Shown here piece after piece: positions 43,492 to 51,724 of a stretch of 64,000 nt of DNA. The translations under genes and the position numbers were made by a program. The notes below the pieces were generated by a model that saw only the letters and a program-made list of their open reading frames with translations, had not been told where the DNA came from and did not search any database. This stretch comes from Burkholderia pyrrocinia (GTDB lineage: Bacteria; Pseudomonadota; Gammaproteobacteria; Burkholderiales; Burkholderiaceae): the NCBI RefSeq assembly GCF_022809715.1, contig NZ_CP094460.1, positions 2,728,001 to 2,792,000 on the forward strand, read 5' to 3'. How positions within the stretch are numbered: the stretch's first letter is position 1; each line of letters begins with the position of its first letter.

Positions 43492-45510
43492 ATGAGCGAC
43501 ACGATCCACGCGTGGATCGGCGCGATCGGCGCGCATCCGCTGCTCGTGCTGGCGATCGTGTTCTTGACCGCCTGCGCCGAGGCGATCGCGCTGGTCGGCA
43601 CGGTCGTGCCGGCCGGTGCCGTGATGTTCGCGGCCGGCGCGCTGATCGGCGCGGGCGCGCTCGACGGGTGGACGACGATCGGCGTCGCGGCCGTCGGCGC
43701 CGTGGTCGGCGACGGGATCAGCTACGAGCTCGGGCGGCACTATGGCGGGGTGATCCGCAACGCGTGGGCGCGCTTCGGCTATGCAGCCGCTTACGCGCGC
43801 GGCGAGGAGTTCGTGCTGCGTCACGGCATGAAGAGCATCGTGCTCGCGCGCTTCCTCGCGCCGGTGCGCGCGGTGGTGCCGGTCGTCGTCGGCTGCGCGA
43901 TGCTGCCGCGCCGGTCGTTCTATCCGGTCAACGTGATATCGGCACTCGTGTGGGCGCCCGTGCATGTGGCGCCGGGCATCCTGTTCGGCGCATCGGCCGT
44001 CCTGGCCGCGGCGATCAGCGTGCGGGTCGCCGCAATCCTGGCGGTCGTCGCCGCGCTGGTCGCGCTGGTGTGGATCGGCGTGCGCGTCGCGCTGCGGCGC
44101 GGCTGGCCGCTGCTGCGTCGCGCGCTCGTCGAAGTCGTGCACGCCTGCGCGCGCCGCTGGCCGCGCTTCGGCGCGCGGCTGCACGACACGATCGCGCACG
44201 TGCGCCGCCTGCCGGGCGCGGTGCCCGTGCTTGCGCTGCTGTTCGTCGGCTGCGTGTGGCTGTTCGCGGGGCTCGTGCAGGATGTCGTCGCGAACGATCC
44301 GCTGATGCAGGCGGACATCGCGCTGTACGCGTTCCTGCAGAACCTGCGCACGCCGCCCGTCGATGCCGCGATGAGCGCGCTCGCGGTGCTGCACGGGCAC
44401 GATACGGGGCTGATCGTCGCGGCCGCGTTTCTCGTCTGGCTGATGATTCATCGCTGCTGGCTGACGTCCGCGTGGTGGCTCGCGACGATCGGCATCGCCG
44501 TCGTGCTCGTACCGGTGTTCGGCGCGGGCGTGCCCGGCGCGACGCCCGCGAGCCTGCCGCCCGGCGCACCGCACATGCCGCTGCCCGATGCCGATGCCGC
44601 GTTCGCGATTCTCGCGAGCAGCGGCCTCGGCTGGGTGCTCGCGCACGACGGACCCGCGCGGTGGCGCATCCCGGTCGTGACGGCGGTCGTGCTGTGGATC
44701 GTGCTCGGCGGCTTCGCGCGGTTGTATGTCGGCGACACGTGGCTGTCGGGTTTGCTCGGCGGCTGGAGCCTCGGGCTGGCGTGGTTCGCGGTGCTCGCCG
44801 GCGCTTATGCGTACTGGCGCGTGCGCGAGCATGTGCAGTCGAGGGGGGCGCTCGTCGCGGTGGTCGTGGTGCTCGCGACGGCCGGCGTATGGACGGTTCC
44901 CGCGCAATGGCAGCTCGACCGCGCGGCGCGCCCGCATGTCGGCGACGTGGTTGCGATGACCGTCGATCAGTGGATGCGCGGCGGGTGGCAGCGCGTGCCG
45001 ACGCGGCGCACCGAGATCGGCGGCGATCGCGAGGAATATCTGCCGCTGCAATGGAGCGCGACGTCGGACACGCTCGATCGCCATCTCGCTCAGGCCGGCT
45101 GGCAGCGCGCGACGCCGTGGTCGCCTGCCACCGCGCTGCGCTGGCTGTTGCCGCAGGCGCCGGCCGACACGCTGCCCGTGCTGCCGCGCTACACGCACGG
45201 CGAGAGCACGCGCCGCGTGTTCGTCCGCGTCGACCCGGGCCACCCGGAAAGCCGTGTCGTGCTGCGGCTGTGGCGCTATCCGTACGCGCTGCAGGATGCG
45301 CTCGGCACGCGGCCGCTGTGGTACGGTGCACTGTATCGCGAAACGCTGCACCGGCCGGCGAGGCTGATAACGATCGTGAGGACGACGCCGATCGACGATG
45401 CGGCGGCGATCGCGCAGGCGCTGGCGGTCGAGCCGACGATCGAGCATCCGCCGACGGGGATGAATGCCGCGCCGGCCGGGATGCTGCTGGTGTGGATGAC
45501 CAGGCCGTGA
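43492..45510 (+). CDS. DedA-PAP2-LssY-like fusion membrane protein, degenerate phosphatase site
   Basis: A 672-residue membrane protein. Residues about 1-200 are a DedA/VTT domain (ALVGTVVPAGAVMFAAGALIG; LARFLAPVRAVVPVVVG). Residues about 240-445 look like a PAP2 phosphatase, but its catalytic signature is lost: no KxxxxxxRP, the PSGH region reads PDADAAF, and the usual SRxYLGVHWLSD reads ARLYVGDTWLSG, so both His and the last Asp are missing. The C-terminal 200 residues resemble LssY. A flippase or scaffold role is more likely than phosphatase. Confidence 0.78.
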   Translation: MSDTIHAWIGAIGAHPLLVLAIVFLTACAEAIALVGTVVPAGAVMFAAGALIGAGALDGWTTIGVAAVGAVVGDGISYELGRHYGGVIRNAWARFGYAAAYARGEEFVLRHGMKSIVLARFLAPVRAVVPVVVGCAMLPRRSFYPVNVISALVWAPVHVAPGILFGASAVLAAAISVRVAAILAVVAALVALVWIGVRVALRRGWPLLRRALVEVVHACARRWPRFGARLHDTIAHVRRLPGAVPVLALLFVGCVWLFAGLVQDVVANDPLMQADIALYAFLQNLRTPPVDAAMSALAVLHGHDTGLIVAAAFLVWLMIHRCWLTSAWWLATIGIAVVLVPVFGAGVPGATPASLPPGAPHMPLPDADAAFAILASSGLGWVLAHDGPARWRIPVVTAVVLWIVLGGFARLYVGDTWLSGLLGGWSLGLAWFAVLAGAYAYWRVREHVQSRGALVAVVVVLATAGVWTVPAQWQLDRAARPHVGDVVAMTVDQWMRGGWQRVPTRRTEIGGDREEYLPLQWSATSDTLDRHLAQAGWQRATPWSPATALRWLLPQAPADTLPVLPRYTHGESTRRVFVRVDPGHPESRVVLRLWRYPYALQDALGTRPLWYGALYRETLHRPARLITIVRTTPIDDAAAIAQALAVEPTIEHPPTGMNAAPAGMLLVWMTRP

Positions 45511-45534
45511 GCGGGCAGGCGGGCCGTGCGCCGC

Positions 45535-45864
45535 TTACGCGTGCGCCGGCTGCGCGGGGACGACGGACAGGCGCAGGCCGACCGTCTTGAGCACCGCGAG
45601 CAGGGTTTTCAGCGTCGGGTTGCCGTTGGGGGACAGCGTGCGATACAACGATTCGCGGCTGATGCCGGCTTCGGCCGCGACGGCACCGAGCCCGCCGTAC
45701 GCTTCCGCGACCGTGCGCAGCGCGAGCAGGGCGGCCGCGCGGTTGTCGGGATCGTCGAGCGATTCCATTGCGACGCGCAGATAGGCCACCGCGAGTTCGC
45801 GATCGGCGCCGAGCTCGGCGACTTCCGCGTCGTGGTGCGATACCGCGCCTTTGAGCTTGTTCAT
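45535..45864 (-). CDS. HigA-type antitoxin
   Basis: A 109-residue protein with an Xre-like helix-turn-helix in the second half (YGGLGAVAAEAGISRESLYRTLSPNGNPTLKTLLAVL at about 56-92), as in addiction-module antidotes of the HigA type. GGAGG precedes the ATG at 45864, which overlaps the toxin stop by four bases. Toxin first, antitoxin second is the HigBA order. It should neutralise the toxin and repress the operon at the palindrome 46194-46211. Confidence 0.85.
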   Translation of the reverse strand: MNKLKGAVSHHDAEVAELGADRELAVAYLRVAMESLDDPDNRAAALLALRTVAEAYGGLGAVAAEAGISRESLYRTLSPNGNPTLKTLLAVLKTVGLRLSVVPAQPAHA

Positions 45865-46193
45865 GTTTGCCTCCGTTTCCAGTTCGACCAGTGTTCCTTT
45901 GCGCGCCTGATGTCGTCGGGTTGACCGCCCTTGTCGCCGCCGGACAGCAGCAGCACCAGTGCACCGCCGTGCCGGCCGAAGTACACGCGATAGCCGGCAC
46001 CGACGTGGATGCGCAGTTCGATCACGCCTTCGCCGACAGGCACGCAATCGCCGAAGTTGCCCGTCTGCACGCGGCGCAGGCGTTCGCGAATCCGTGCCTG
46101 GGCGAGCTTGTCGCGCACGGCGTTCAGCCATTCGGTGAAAGGCTCGCGACCGTCGTCGCGCTGATAGCGAAGCAGTTCGAACTTGGATAGCAT
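45861..46193 (-). CDS. HigB-type RelE/ParE-superfamily toxin
   Basis: A 110-residue basic protein of the phage-Gp49-like HigB group: RDKLAQARIRERLRRVQTGNFGD, GVIELRIHVGAGYRVYFGR and the C-terminal LLLSGGDKGGQPDDIRRAKEHW. These proteins cleave mRNA, usually on the ribosome. The pair is complete and intact, unlike the orphan antitoxin at 39791. Its start lies directly behind an 18-bp palindrome, leaving almost no leader. Confidence 0.88.
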   Translation of the reverse strand: MLSKFELLRYQRDDGREPFTEWLNAVRDKLAQARIRERLRRVQTGNFGDCVPVGEGVIELRIHVGAGYRVYFGRHGGALVLLLSGGDKGGQPDDIRRAKEHWSNWKRRQT

Positions 46194-46211
46194 TGTAACT
46201 TATAAGCTACA
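46194..46211. promoter_or_regulatory. Operator palindrome of the toxin-antitoxin pair
   Basis: TGTAACTTATAAGCTACA is an 18-bp palindrome with one mismatched pair, directly abutting the toxin start. The AT-rich centre CTTATAAG could also hold the -10 element, so binding by the HigA-type antitoxin would block the promoter. Confidence 0.75.
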
Positions 46212-46686
46212 GAGGCGGTGAGGGAAACGAGGCTGCCATGCGGCCTGCCACAGGTGGTGTGAGCGGGGTGCAATGCACGTGGCGCCGGTCGTCGGATCGA
46301 GACGGCATGCAACGCAGCGGCGCCGCGGCCGGAGCGCATGCGGCGCCTTCATGGTTCGGGGTTTCAGGCAGCGAAGCCGGCTTCCCGGACGACGATCATT
46401 CTTTCATCCGGTGCGTACGGCGGCGATTCGGCCGAATGGCCTGTGTCGATGGCGCGATGACGAGGCATGCGCCGGGTGTGGAGTGTCCGGAGGGAATGAC
46501 GTGAACGGCAAACCTGCCGGCGTCGCGGCGACGAGCGCCTGTCGGGTTTCTCGCCGGCGCTTGAGCGCCGGTACCGCATGCCGCCGGCCGCGCACCGCAG
46601 CGGCGTGCCGCGGGACGTCAGCCATCGACGAATCGCGGTACGATCGATTGCCTTCCGGCCAACATCGCCTTCACGAGAGAACCCGC
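46212..46686. other. Gene-free stretch of 475 bases
   Basis: Between the toxin-antitoxin operator and the GNAT gene I see no frame with a ribosome site and coding-like third positions. Base composition is like the flanks. No repeat or hairpin stands out, so it may be remnant sequence. Confidence 0.4.
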
Positions 46687-47196
46687 ATGATCACGCTTCG
46701 CCCGATGACCGAGGACGATTTTCCGCGCTTCTGGCCGACCTACCGCGCCATCGTCGCTGCTCAGGAAACCTATGCATTCGATCCCGCACCGACGCCGGAG
46801 GCCGCGCGCGCACTGTGGCTCGACGCACCGCTCTGCACGTGGATCGCCGAAGAGGACGGCGTGCTGCTCGGTTCGTACTACCTGAAGGCGAACGCGGCCG
46901 GGCCCGGCAATCACGTATGCAACTGCGGCTACATGGTGAGCGAGGCCGCGCGCGGCCGCGGCGTCGCGCGCCTGATGTGCGAGCACTCGCAGCAGGTTGC
47001 ACGCGAGCGCGGTTTCCTCGCGATGCAGTTCAACTCGGTGGTCGCGACGAACGAGATCGCGGTCGCGCTGTGGCAGAAGCTGGGGTTCGAGATCGTCGGC
47101 CGCTTGCCGCGCGCGTACCGTCACGCGCGGCTCGGGTTCGTCGATTGCTACGTGATGTTCAAGTGGCTCGGCGACGCGGTGGCCGCCGAAGCCTGA
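46687..47196 (+). CDS. GNAT-family N-acetyltransferase
   Basis: A 169-residue acetyltransferase with the acetyl-CoA loop in motif A (VSEAARGRGVARLMCEHSQQVARERGFLAMQFN at about 81-113) and motif B (NEIAVALWQKLGFEIVGRLPRAYRH). It should acetylate an amine using acetyl-CoA; the substrate is unknown. GAGAG precedes the ATG. It converges on the M29-like gene with only 16 bases between. If the peptide locus is a real modification system this enzyme could be an accessory or immunity factor, but it is on the other strand. Confidence 0.85.
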   Translation: MITLRPMTEDDFPRFWPTYRAIVAAQETYAFDPAPTPEAARALWLDAPLCTWIAEEDGVLLGSYYLKANAAGPGNHVCNCGYMVSEAARGRGVARLMCEHSQQVARERGFLAMQFNSVVATNEIAVALWQKLGFEIVGRLPRAYRHARLGFVDCYVMFKWLGDAVAAEA

Positions 47197-47212
47197 GCAT
47201 GCCGCTGCTTCG

Positions 47213-48166
47213 TCAGACGGCGAATGCGCCGTCGAACACGATCCGCTCGTCGAGCGCGAGCGTGCCGCGCGCGAAGATCAGGTCGAGATGATGGCTGCCG
47301 TTTTCGCCGCCGCCGAGCCCGAGATGCAGGCCCGGATGGCGTTCCTCGAATCCTGCATTGCGGCCGTACAGCCCGCGGATCCCGAGGTTCGTGCCGATGC
47401 CGAATTCCTCGATCCGCCGGTGATTCGCGTGCCGGTCGAGATAGGTCGAGAAGTCGCGCCGGAAGCCCGCGTCGTCGCTGTCGAAATCGACGATCGTGCT
47501 GCCTTCGACATGCAGCGTCGCGAGCCGCTCGGCCACCTTGTACTTGATCGCGAACGGCACGGTGCCGAGAAACGTGCCGCTGAACACGACCGAGCCGTTC
47601 AGGTCGGTGACGTGCGTCGCGATCTCGCCGGGCACGATGTCGAGATTGCCCATCCCGTCCACGCTCGTCCATTTCTGGTCCGGCGCGAGCGAGCCCGTCA
47701 GCGTGTTGCCGGCTTCGTCGATGAAGCGGATCTGCGACGCGCGCGCGGCCGCTTCGATCAGCCGGCCGTTGCGTGCCGCGATGTCGTCGAGCGATTCGGC
47801 GAATGCCTCGTCCAGATGCGGGCCGTAATCCTTGAACAAGACCGACTTGCCCCAGTGCTCGACGATCGCAGGGCGGATCGCCGCGAGGAACGGCGGCCCG
47901 CTCGGCGACGGCGTCGGCAGGCACGACGAGTCGTACAGCAGCACGAACAGGTCGGCGCGATCGAGCGCGGCGGCGATGTCGGCGGGCGGGGTGGTTTCGA
48001 GGCAGAGGGTGGTCGCGTCGAGCGAATCGGGCAGGGCGGCAAATGCGCGCAACGCGATGTCGCGGTTGCGGGTGTCATAACCGACCAGCAGTTTTCCCGA
48101 CTCGCCGCGCGCGAGCTTGTCGCGCAGCGCGGGGTGAAAGCCCAGCGCGCGGTGCAGGTTCAGCAT
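47213..48166 (-). CDS. M29-aminopeptidase-like metalloprotein paired with a peptide gene
   Basis: A 317-residue protein whose C-terminal half matches the M29 (AmpS/AmpT) family, which also includes the dioxygenase NicX. Likely metal ligands are all present: Glu181 in VPGEIAT, Glu254 in EEFGIGTN, His281 in GLHLGLG, and His293/Asp295 in SHHLDLIF. The N-terminal half is divergent, shorter than in peptidases and poorly conserved. GGAGA precedes the ATG. It lies right behind a strong hairpin and a 40-residue peptide gene on the same strand, so it probably binds or modifies that peptide. Its reaction is not established. Confidence 0.7.
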   Translation of the reverse strand: MLNLHRALGFHPALRDKLARGESGKLLVGYDTRNRDIALRAFAALPDSLDATTLCLETTPPADIAAALDRADLFVLLYDSSCLPTPSPSGPPFLAAIRPAIVEHWGKSVLFKDYGPHLDEAFAESLDDIAARNGRLIEAAARASQIRFIDEAGNTLTGSLAPDQKWTSVDGMGNLDIVPGEIATHVTDLNGSVVFSGTFLGTVPFAIKYKVAERLATLHVEGSTIVDFDSDDAGFRRDFSTYLDRHANHRRIEEFGIGTNLGIRGLYGRNAGFEERHPGLHLGLGGGENGSHHLDLIFARGTLALDERIVFDGAFAV

Positions 48167-48183
48167 GCGTGTCTCCGGAAGCG

Positions 48184-48207
48184 GCGGAAGGGCCGCGGCC
48201 CTTCCGC
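48184..48207 (-). terminator. Perfect 24-bp intercistronic palindrome (attenuator)
   Basis: A perfect palindrome: GCGGAAGGGC and its complement GCCCTTCCGC around a CGCG centre. It sits between the peptide stop codon (48225) and the start of the M29-like gene (48166). Such hairpins allow partial read-through so that a short peptide is made in excess of the downstream enzyme. Confidence 0.75.
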
Positions 48208-48224
48208 GAGAACGGGTGGCCCGC

Positions 48225-48347
48225 TCAGACCGGCCAGAGCGCGGTGCCGAACGGCACCACGGCGTCCTCGACCATCATGTCGACGGCCTCGGGGTGCGTG
48301 TCTTCCTGCATCCAGTCAAGCAATTCGATCTGCTGGGTTTCCTGCAT
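48225..48347 (-). CDS. 40-residue peptide, possible precursor
   Basis: A 40-residue peptide. The first part is acidic and helical (MQETQQIELLDWMQED), the middle carries AVDMMVEDAVV, and the last part is neutral and hydrophobic (PFGTALWPV). GGAGAA sits at a proper distance before the ATG, and a near-consensus promoter lies upstream (48451-48479). The acidic leader plus short hydrophobic end is the layout of a ribosomal-peptide precursor, and the M29-like gene behind the hairpin is the candidate partner. No homologue is recognised; a stand-alone small protein is the alternative. Confidence 0.65.
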   Translation of the reverse strand: MQETQQIELLDWMQEDTHPEAVDMMVEDAVVPFGTALWPV

Positions 48348-48415
48348 GTCAATTCTCCTGTGGTGAACATGAGTGATTCAACATGAAAGCGTGGCTAAAA
48401 GATCGCCGCTCCTCA

Positions 48416-48438
48416 TCCGGCATTTCGTGAATGCCGGA
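48416..48438 (-). other. Hairpin in the peptide leader
   Basis: TCCGGCATT (48416-48424) and AATGCCGGA (48430-48438) make a perfect 9-bp stem with a 5-base loop. It falls just after the predicted transcription start (about 48444), so it would lie at the 5' end of the peptide mRNA, where it could protect the transcript or regulate it. Confidence 0.55.
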
Positions 48439-48450
48439 CGAGTGGCGTCG

Positions 48451-48479
48451 ATAATAGTCTGACGAATTTGCGAATGCAA
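48451..48479 (-). promoter_or_regulatory. Near-consensus sigma-70 promoter of the peptide gene
   Basis: Read on the minus strand, TTGCAT (48479-48474) is followed after exactly 17 bases by TATTAT (48456-48451). Both hexamers differ little from TTGACA/TATAAT and the spacing is ideal, which is rare in this GC-rich window. The start would be near 48444, leaving a leader of about 97 bases before the ATG at 48347. Confidence 0.7.
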
Positions 48480-48826
48480 TGCGTTGCAAGATTTTTAGCG
48501 AAAGCCTGCTAAACACGGGAAATTCCGGCAAGCGATGCGAGAAAAAGGCGGATAAATAGAATAATGGGGGCGATCTGATTTTCCAATTATCGGGATCGCG
48601 GCCGATTAAATGATTTCGGCGATTCTTTTAAATCGGAAATGTAATGGCGCCGATCATTTCGAATCGCGTCATTAATGAAAGACGATCGCGCACGGCAACC
48701 GCGCGCCTGGCCGGGCGCGACGGCGCCCCCGGTTTTCTGGCACCATCTGACGATCCTGTGCGACGGACGCGGCCGCGCACGCCGCTGTCCCGGCGGCACG
48801 ACTCGAACAACGATGGAGACAACCTG
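48480..48826. other. AT-richer gene-free stretch upstream of the peptide and MFS genes
   Basis: This 347-base region is visibly poorer in G and C than the rest, with AT runs such as TTTTTAG, TTTTAAAT and ATTAATGAAA in about 48490-48680. It contains no frame with coding-like composition. It serves as the divergent control region for the peptide operon and the MFS gene at 48827; no single operator stands out. Confidence 0.6.
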
Positions 48827-50077
48827 ATGCCCACGGTGCTGCAACCGGAGCGTGCCGACCCATCGCGGCCGGACGCCGGCGCAATCGACTCCGACCGCAT
48901 GGCCGCGTGGCGGCTCGCGATCTGCCTGTCGCTCGGCAGCGCGATCGCGCTCGGCCTCGCGCGCTTTTCGTATGCGCTGCTGCTGCCGCCGATGAAGGCC
49001 GATCTCGGCTGGACGTTCGCACAGGCCGGCGCGCTGAACACCGCGAACGCTGCGGGCTACCTGATCGGCGCACTCGCGTTTCCGATGCTGTCGCGGCGCC
49101 GGCGCGCGGGCACGCTGCTCGCGGCCGGCTGCGCGTTGACCGCGTTGCTGATGGCCGCATGCGGGTTCACGTCGGACATGCACACGCTGCTCGTGCAGCG
49201 GCTCGCGACCGGCGTCGGCAGCGCGCTGATCTTCATCAGCGGCGGCGTGCTGGCCGCGCGGCTCGCGTCGGCGTCGCCGCGCGATGCGGGGTTGCTGCTC
49301 GGTCTCTATTACGGCGGCACGGGGTGGGGCATCGTCGCGTCGTCGCTGCTCGTGCCGGCCACGCTCACGCATGGTGTGCACGGCTGGCAGCCCGCATGGT
49401 TCGCGCTCGCGGTTGCCTGCGTGCTGTTCTCGGCGATGGCCGTGTCGGCCGCGCGTCGTATCGAGCGCGCGCACGCGGCGCAGGCTGCGCCACGCGACGG
49501 CGCGGTGCCGGCCGTCACCGCGAGCCCGGCCCGCTTCGCGCTCGCGCTGGCCGGCTACGGCCTGTTCGGTGTCGGCTACATCGGCTATATGACGTTCATC
49601 GTCGCGCTGCTGCGCGGCGCGGGGATGAGCGGCACGGTGGTATCGGCGTTCTACGTGATGCTCGGCATCGCGACCGTCGTCTCGGCGCGGCTGTGGTCGC
49701 GCTTGCTCGACCGGATGCGCGGCGGCCAGGCGCTGGCCGTGCTCAACGCGCTGCTCGGCATCGCGACGCTGATGCCCGCGATATTCGTACATCCGGCCGC
49801 CGCGTTTGCGTCGGGCGTGCTGTTCGGCGCGACGTTCCTGTCGGCCGTTGCATCGACGACCGCGTTCGTGCGGCACAACCTGCCGCCTGACGGCTGGGCG
49901 AAGGGGATCAGCGCGTTTACGACGGTCTTCGCGTTCGGTCAGATTGCCGGGCCTGTCGCGATCGGCTGGGTGTCGGACAGCGCGGGGCTCGCGCGCGGGC
50001 TCGTGTATTCGGCGCTGACGCTGTTCGCGGGCGCCGCGCTCGCGGCCGGGCAGCGTGCGTTGCGGACGTCCGCGTAG
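48827..50077 (+). CDS. MFS transporter, YbfB/YjiJ type
   Basis: A 416-residue, 12-helix carrier of the YbfB/YjiJ group (GLARFSYALLLPPMKADLGWTFAQAGALNTANAAGYLIGAL). The substrate is unknown. GGAGAC lies upstream of the ATG. It is divergent from the peptide/M29-like operon and convergent on iacG, so it could belong to either unit: exporter for a modified peptide, or carrier associated with indole-acetate use. Neither is shown. Confidence 0.8.
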   Translation: MPTVLQPERADPSRPDAGAIDSDRMAAWRLAICLSLGSAIALGLARFSYALLLPPMKADLGWTFAQAGALNTANAAGYLIGALAFPMLSRRRRAGTLLAAGCALTALLMAACGFTSDMHTLLVQRLATGVGSALIFISGGVLAARLASASPRDAGLLLGLYYGGTGWGIVASSLLVPATLTHGVHGWQPAWFALAVACVLFSAMAVSAARRIERAHAAQAAPRDGAVPAVTASPARFALALAGYGLFGVGYIGYMTFIVALLRGAGMSGTVVSAFYVMLGIATVVSARLWSRLLDRMRGGQALAVLNALLGIATLMPAIFVHPAAAFASGVLFGATFLSAVASTTAFVRHNLPPDGWAKGISAFTTVFAFGQIAGPVAIGWVSDSAGLARGLVYSALTLFAGAALAAGQRALRTSA

Positions 50078-50088
50078 TCAAGCGAAGG

Positions 50089-50652
50089 TCACCGCACGCA
50101 CGCCGTGCGAGACACGCGATGAAACGCGCGGCTGAAATAGATGAGGCTGTCGCCGTCGTCGCGTACGCGGATCGACGTCGCCTCGATGAACATCACCGAA
50201 TGCGAGCCGACTTCCTTCATCTCGGCGATCGTGCCCTGCAGGCTCGCGAGTGCGTCGCGCAGCACGGGCACGTCCTGCTCGCCGCGATCCCACACGGGCA
50301 GTTCGAAGCGCCGCTCCATCGGCAGGTCGGTGAGCCCCGCGAAATGCCGCGCGAGCAGTTCGTGCTCGGCCGGCAGCACGTTGATGCAGACATGGCGGTT
50401 GCGCTCGAAGGTCGCGTGCATCGCACTCGACCGGTTCAGGCATACCAGCAGCGTCGGCGGCGCGTCGGTGACGGAGCAGACGGCGCTCGCGGTGATCCCG
50501 CAGCGGCCGTGCGGCCCGGCGGTGGTGATCACGTTGACGGCCGCGCCGAGGTGGGCCATCGCTTGCCGGAACGCTTTCTGCGCGTCGGTCGGTTCGACGC
50601 GTGCAGGTCGCGCGCCAGCGGGCGTGGAGATCGTGGAGGATGAGGCGGACAT
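50089..50652 (-). CDS. iacG: Flavin reductase IacG
   Basis: A 187-residue flavin reductase-like protein (HpaC type; FRQAMAHLGAAVNVITTAGPHGRCGITASAVCSVTDAPPTLLVCLN and VLPAEHELLARHFAG). It should supply reduced FAD to a partner oxygenase, most likely IacA, which in the indole-acetate pathway performs the first oxidation. GGGAG precedes the ATG at 50652. It is divergent from the FixJ-like regulator gene across 351 bases and lies apart from the other iac genes. Confidence 0.85.
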   Translation of the reverse strand: MSASSSTISTPAGARPARVEPTDAQKAFRQAMAHLGAAVNVITTAGPHGRCGITASAVCSVTDAPPTLLVCLNRSSAMHATFERNRHVCINVLPAEHELLARHFAGLTDLPMERRFELPVWDRGEQDVPVLRDALASLQGTIAEMKEVGSHSVMFIEATSIRVRDDGDSLIYFSRAFHRVSRTACVR

Positions 50653-51003
50653 GGGCGCTCCCGGGTGGACGAAGGCGGCGATCGTTCGCGCTGCCGGTGC
50701 AGCGTTCGATCGTCGACGATGACCCAAGCGTACGTCGCGAAAATGCGGACGACCATTCGCACGATTGACGATGAAGATGGCGTTCTCGCCAACGCGTCTA
50801 AAGGTTCTACCTAGATGCGCGGCGCGCTGCGCGAAAAAAGCGCGATTGTGCGTTCGTGCGGCACGTAAAAGGGTGTTCAGCGGGTTTTCGGCTCGTTATG
50901 ATGTACCGCACACCCCCAGCGAACGACGCTCGCGACGAGCCGGCAACCGGCCCCATGCGCGGCGCGTGCGATACCCATACCGATATTTTGCGAGACACCC
51001 GCG
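50653..51003. promoter_or_regulatory. Divergent control region, iacG / response regulator
   Basis: This 351-base gap holds no gene. A partial inverted repeat, TCTAAAGGTTCTACCTAGA at 50796-50814, is the clearest symmetry and sits between the two promoters. It is a candidate site for the FixJ-like regulator at 51004. Confidence 0.4.
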
Positions 51004-51636
51004 ATGACGTCACCCGCACCGATCGTATACATCGTCGACGACGACAGCGGCATGCGCACGTCGCTCGCGTGGTTGCTCGAATCGGTCGGCATCGCGTCCG
51101 AAGGGTTCGCGAACGCCGCCGACTTTCTCGCGCGCTTCGACGTGAACCTGCCCGCGTGCCTGGTGCTCGACGTGCGGATGCCGGAGAAAAGCGGCTTCGA
51201 CGTGCAGGCGGAACTGAATGCGCGCGGCGCGACGCTGCCGGTGATCTTCGTCAGCGGGCACGGCGATATCCCGATGTCGGTGCGTGCGCTGCAGAACGGC
51301 GCGATCGATTTCGTCGAGAAGCCGTACAACTCGCAGCAGATGCTCGAGCGCGTGCAGCGCGCGCTGCGGCTCGCGCAGCAGCGGCATGCGGTCGGCCAGC
51401 GCCACCGCGAGCTGCGCCAGCGGCTCGATGCGCTGACCGCGCGCGAGAAGGAAGTGCTGCGCGGCGTGGTCGACGGCAAGGGCAGCAAGCAGATCGCGTC
51501 GGACCTGTCGATCAGCGTGAAGACCGTCGACGTGCATCGCGCGAGCATCAAGGAGAAGCTCGGCGCGACATCGATCGCCGCGCTCGTGCGCGACGTGATG
51601 GTCGTGTGGGGCGACGACGGAGAGTCGTCGCGCTAG
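51004..51636 (+). CDS. FixJ-like response regulator of the iac locus
   Basis: A 210-residue FixJ-type regulator: receiver with phospho-site Asp56 (CLVLDVRMPEKSG) and Lys in FVEKPYN, then a LuxR-type helix-turn-helix (about 145-200; LTAREKEVLRGVVDGKGSKQIASDLSISVKTVDVHRA). No kinase gene is adjacent. A FixL-like PAS kinase lies 4.5 kb away at 56135 with the iacEHIBA genes in between, so the two probably form a split two-component pair controlling them. Confidence 0.88.
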   Translation: MTSPAPIVYIVDDDSGMRTSLAWLLESVGIASEGFANAADFLARFDVNLPACLVLDVRMPEKSGFDVQAELNARGATLPVIFVSGHGDIPMSVRALQNGAIDFVEKPYNSQQMLERVQRALRLAQQRHAVGQRHRELRQRLDALTAREKEVLRGVVDGKGSKQIASDLSISVKTVDVHRASIKEKLGATSIAALVRDVMVVWGDDGESSR

Positions 51637-51724
51637 CGGTTCGCATGCATGCTGACGCGGCCGCACCCGAACGTGCCGCGTGCGTGGCACCGGTCGGCAC
51701 CGCGCGATCGATGCGTACCGCCGC

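Noticed and set aside
42892..45447. 851-codon antisense frame over the HExxH and DedA-type genes
   Set aside because: Low-complexity His/Arg/Asp-rich product spanning two real genes on the other strand.
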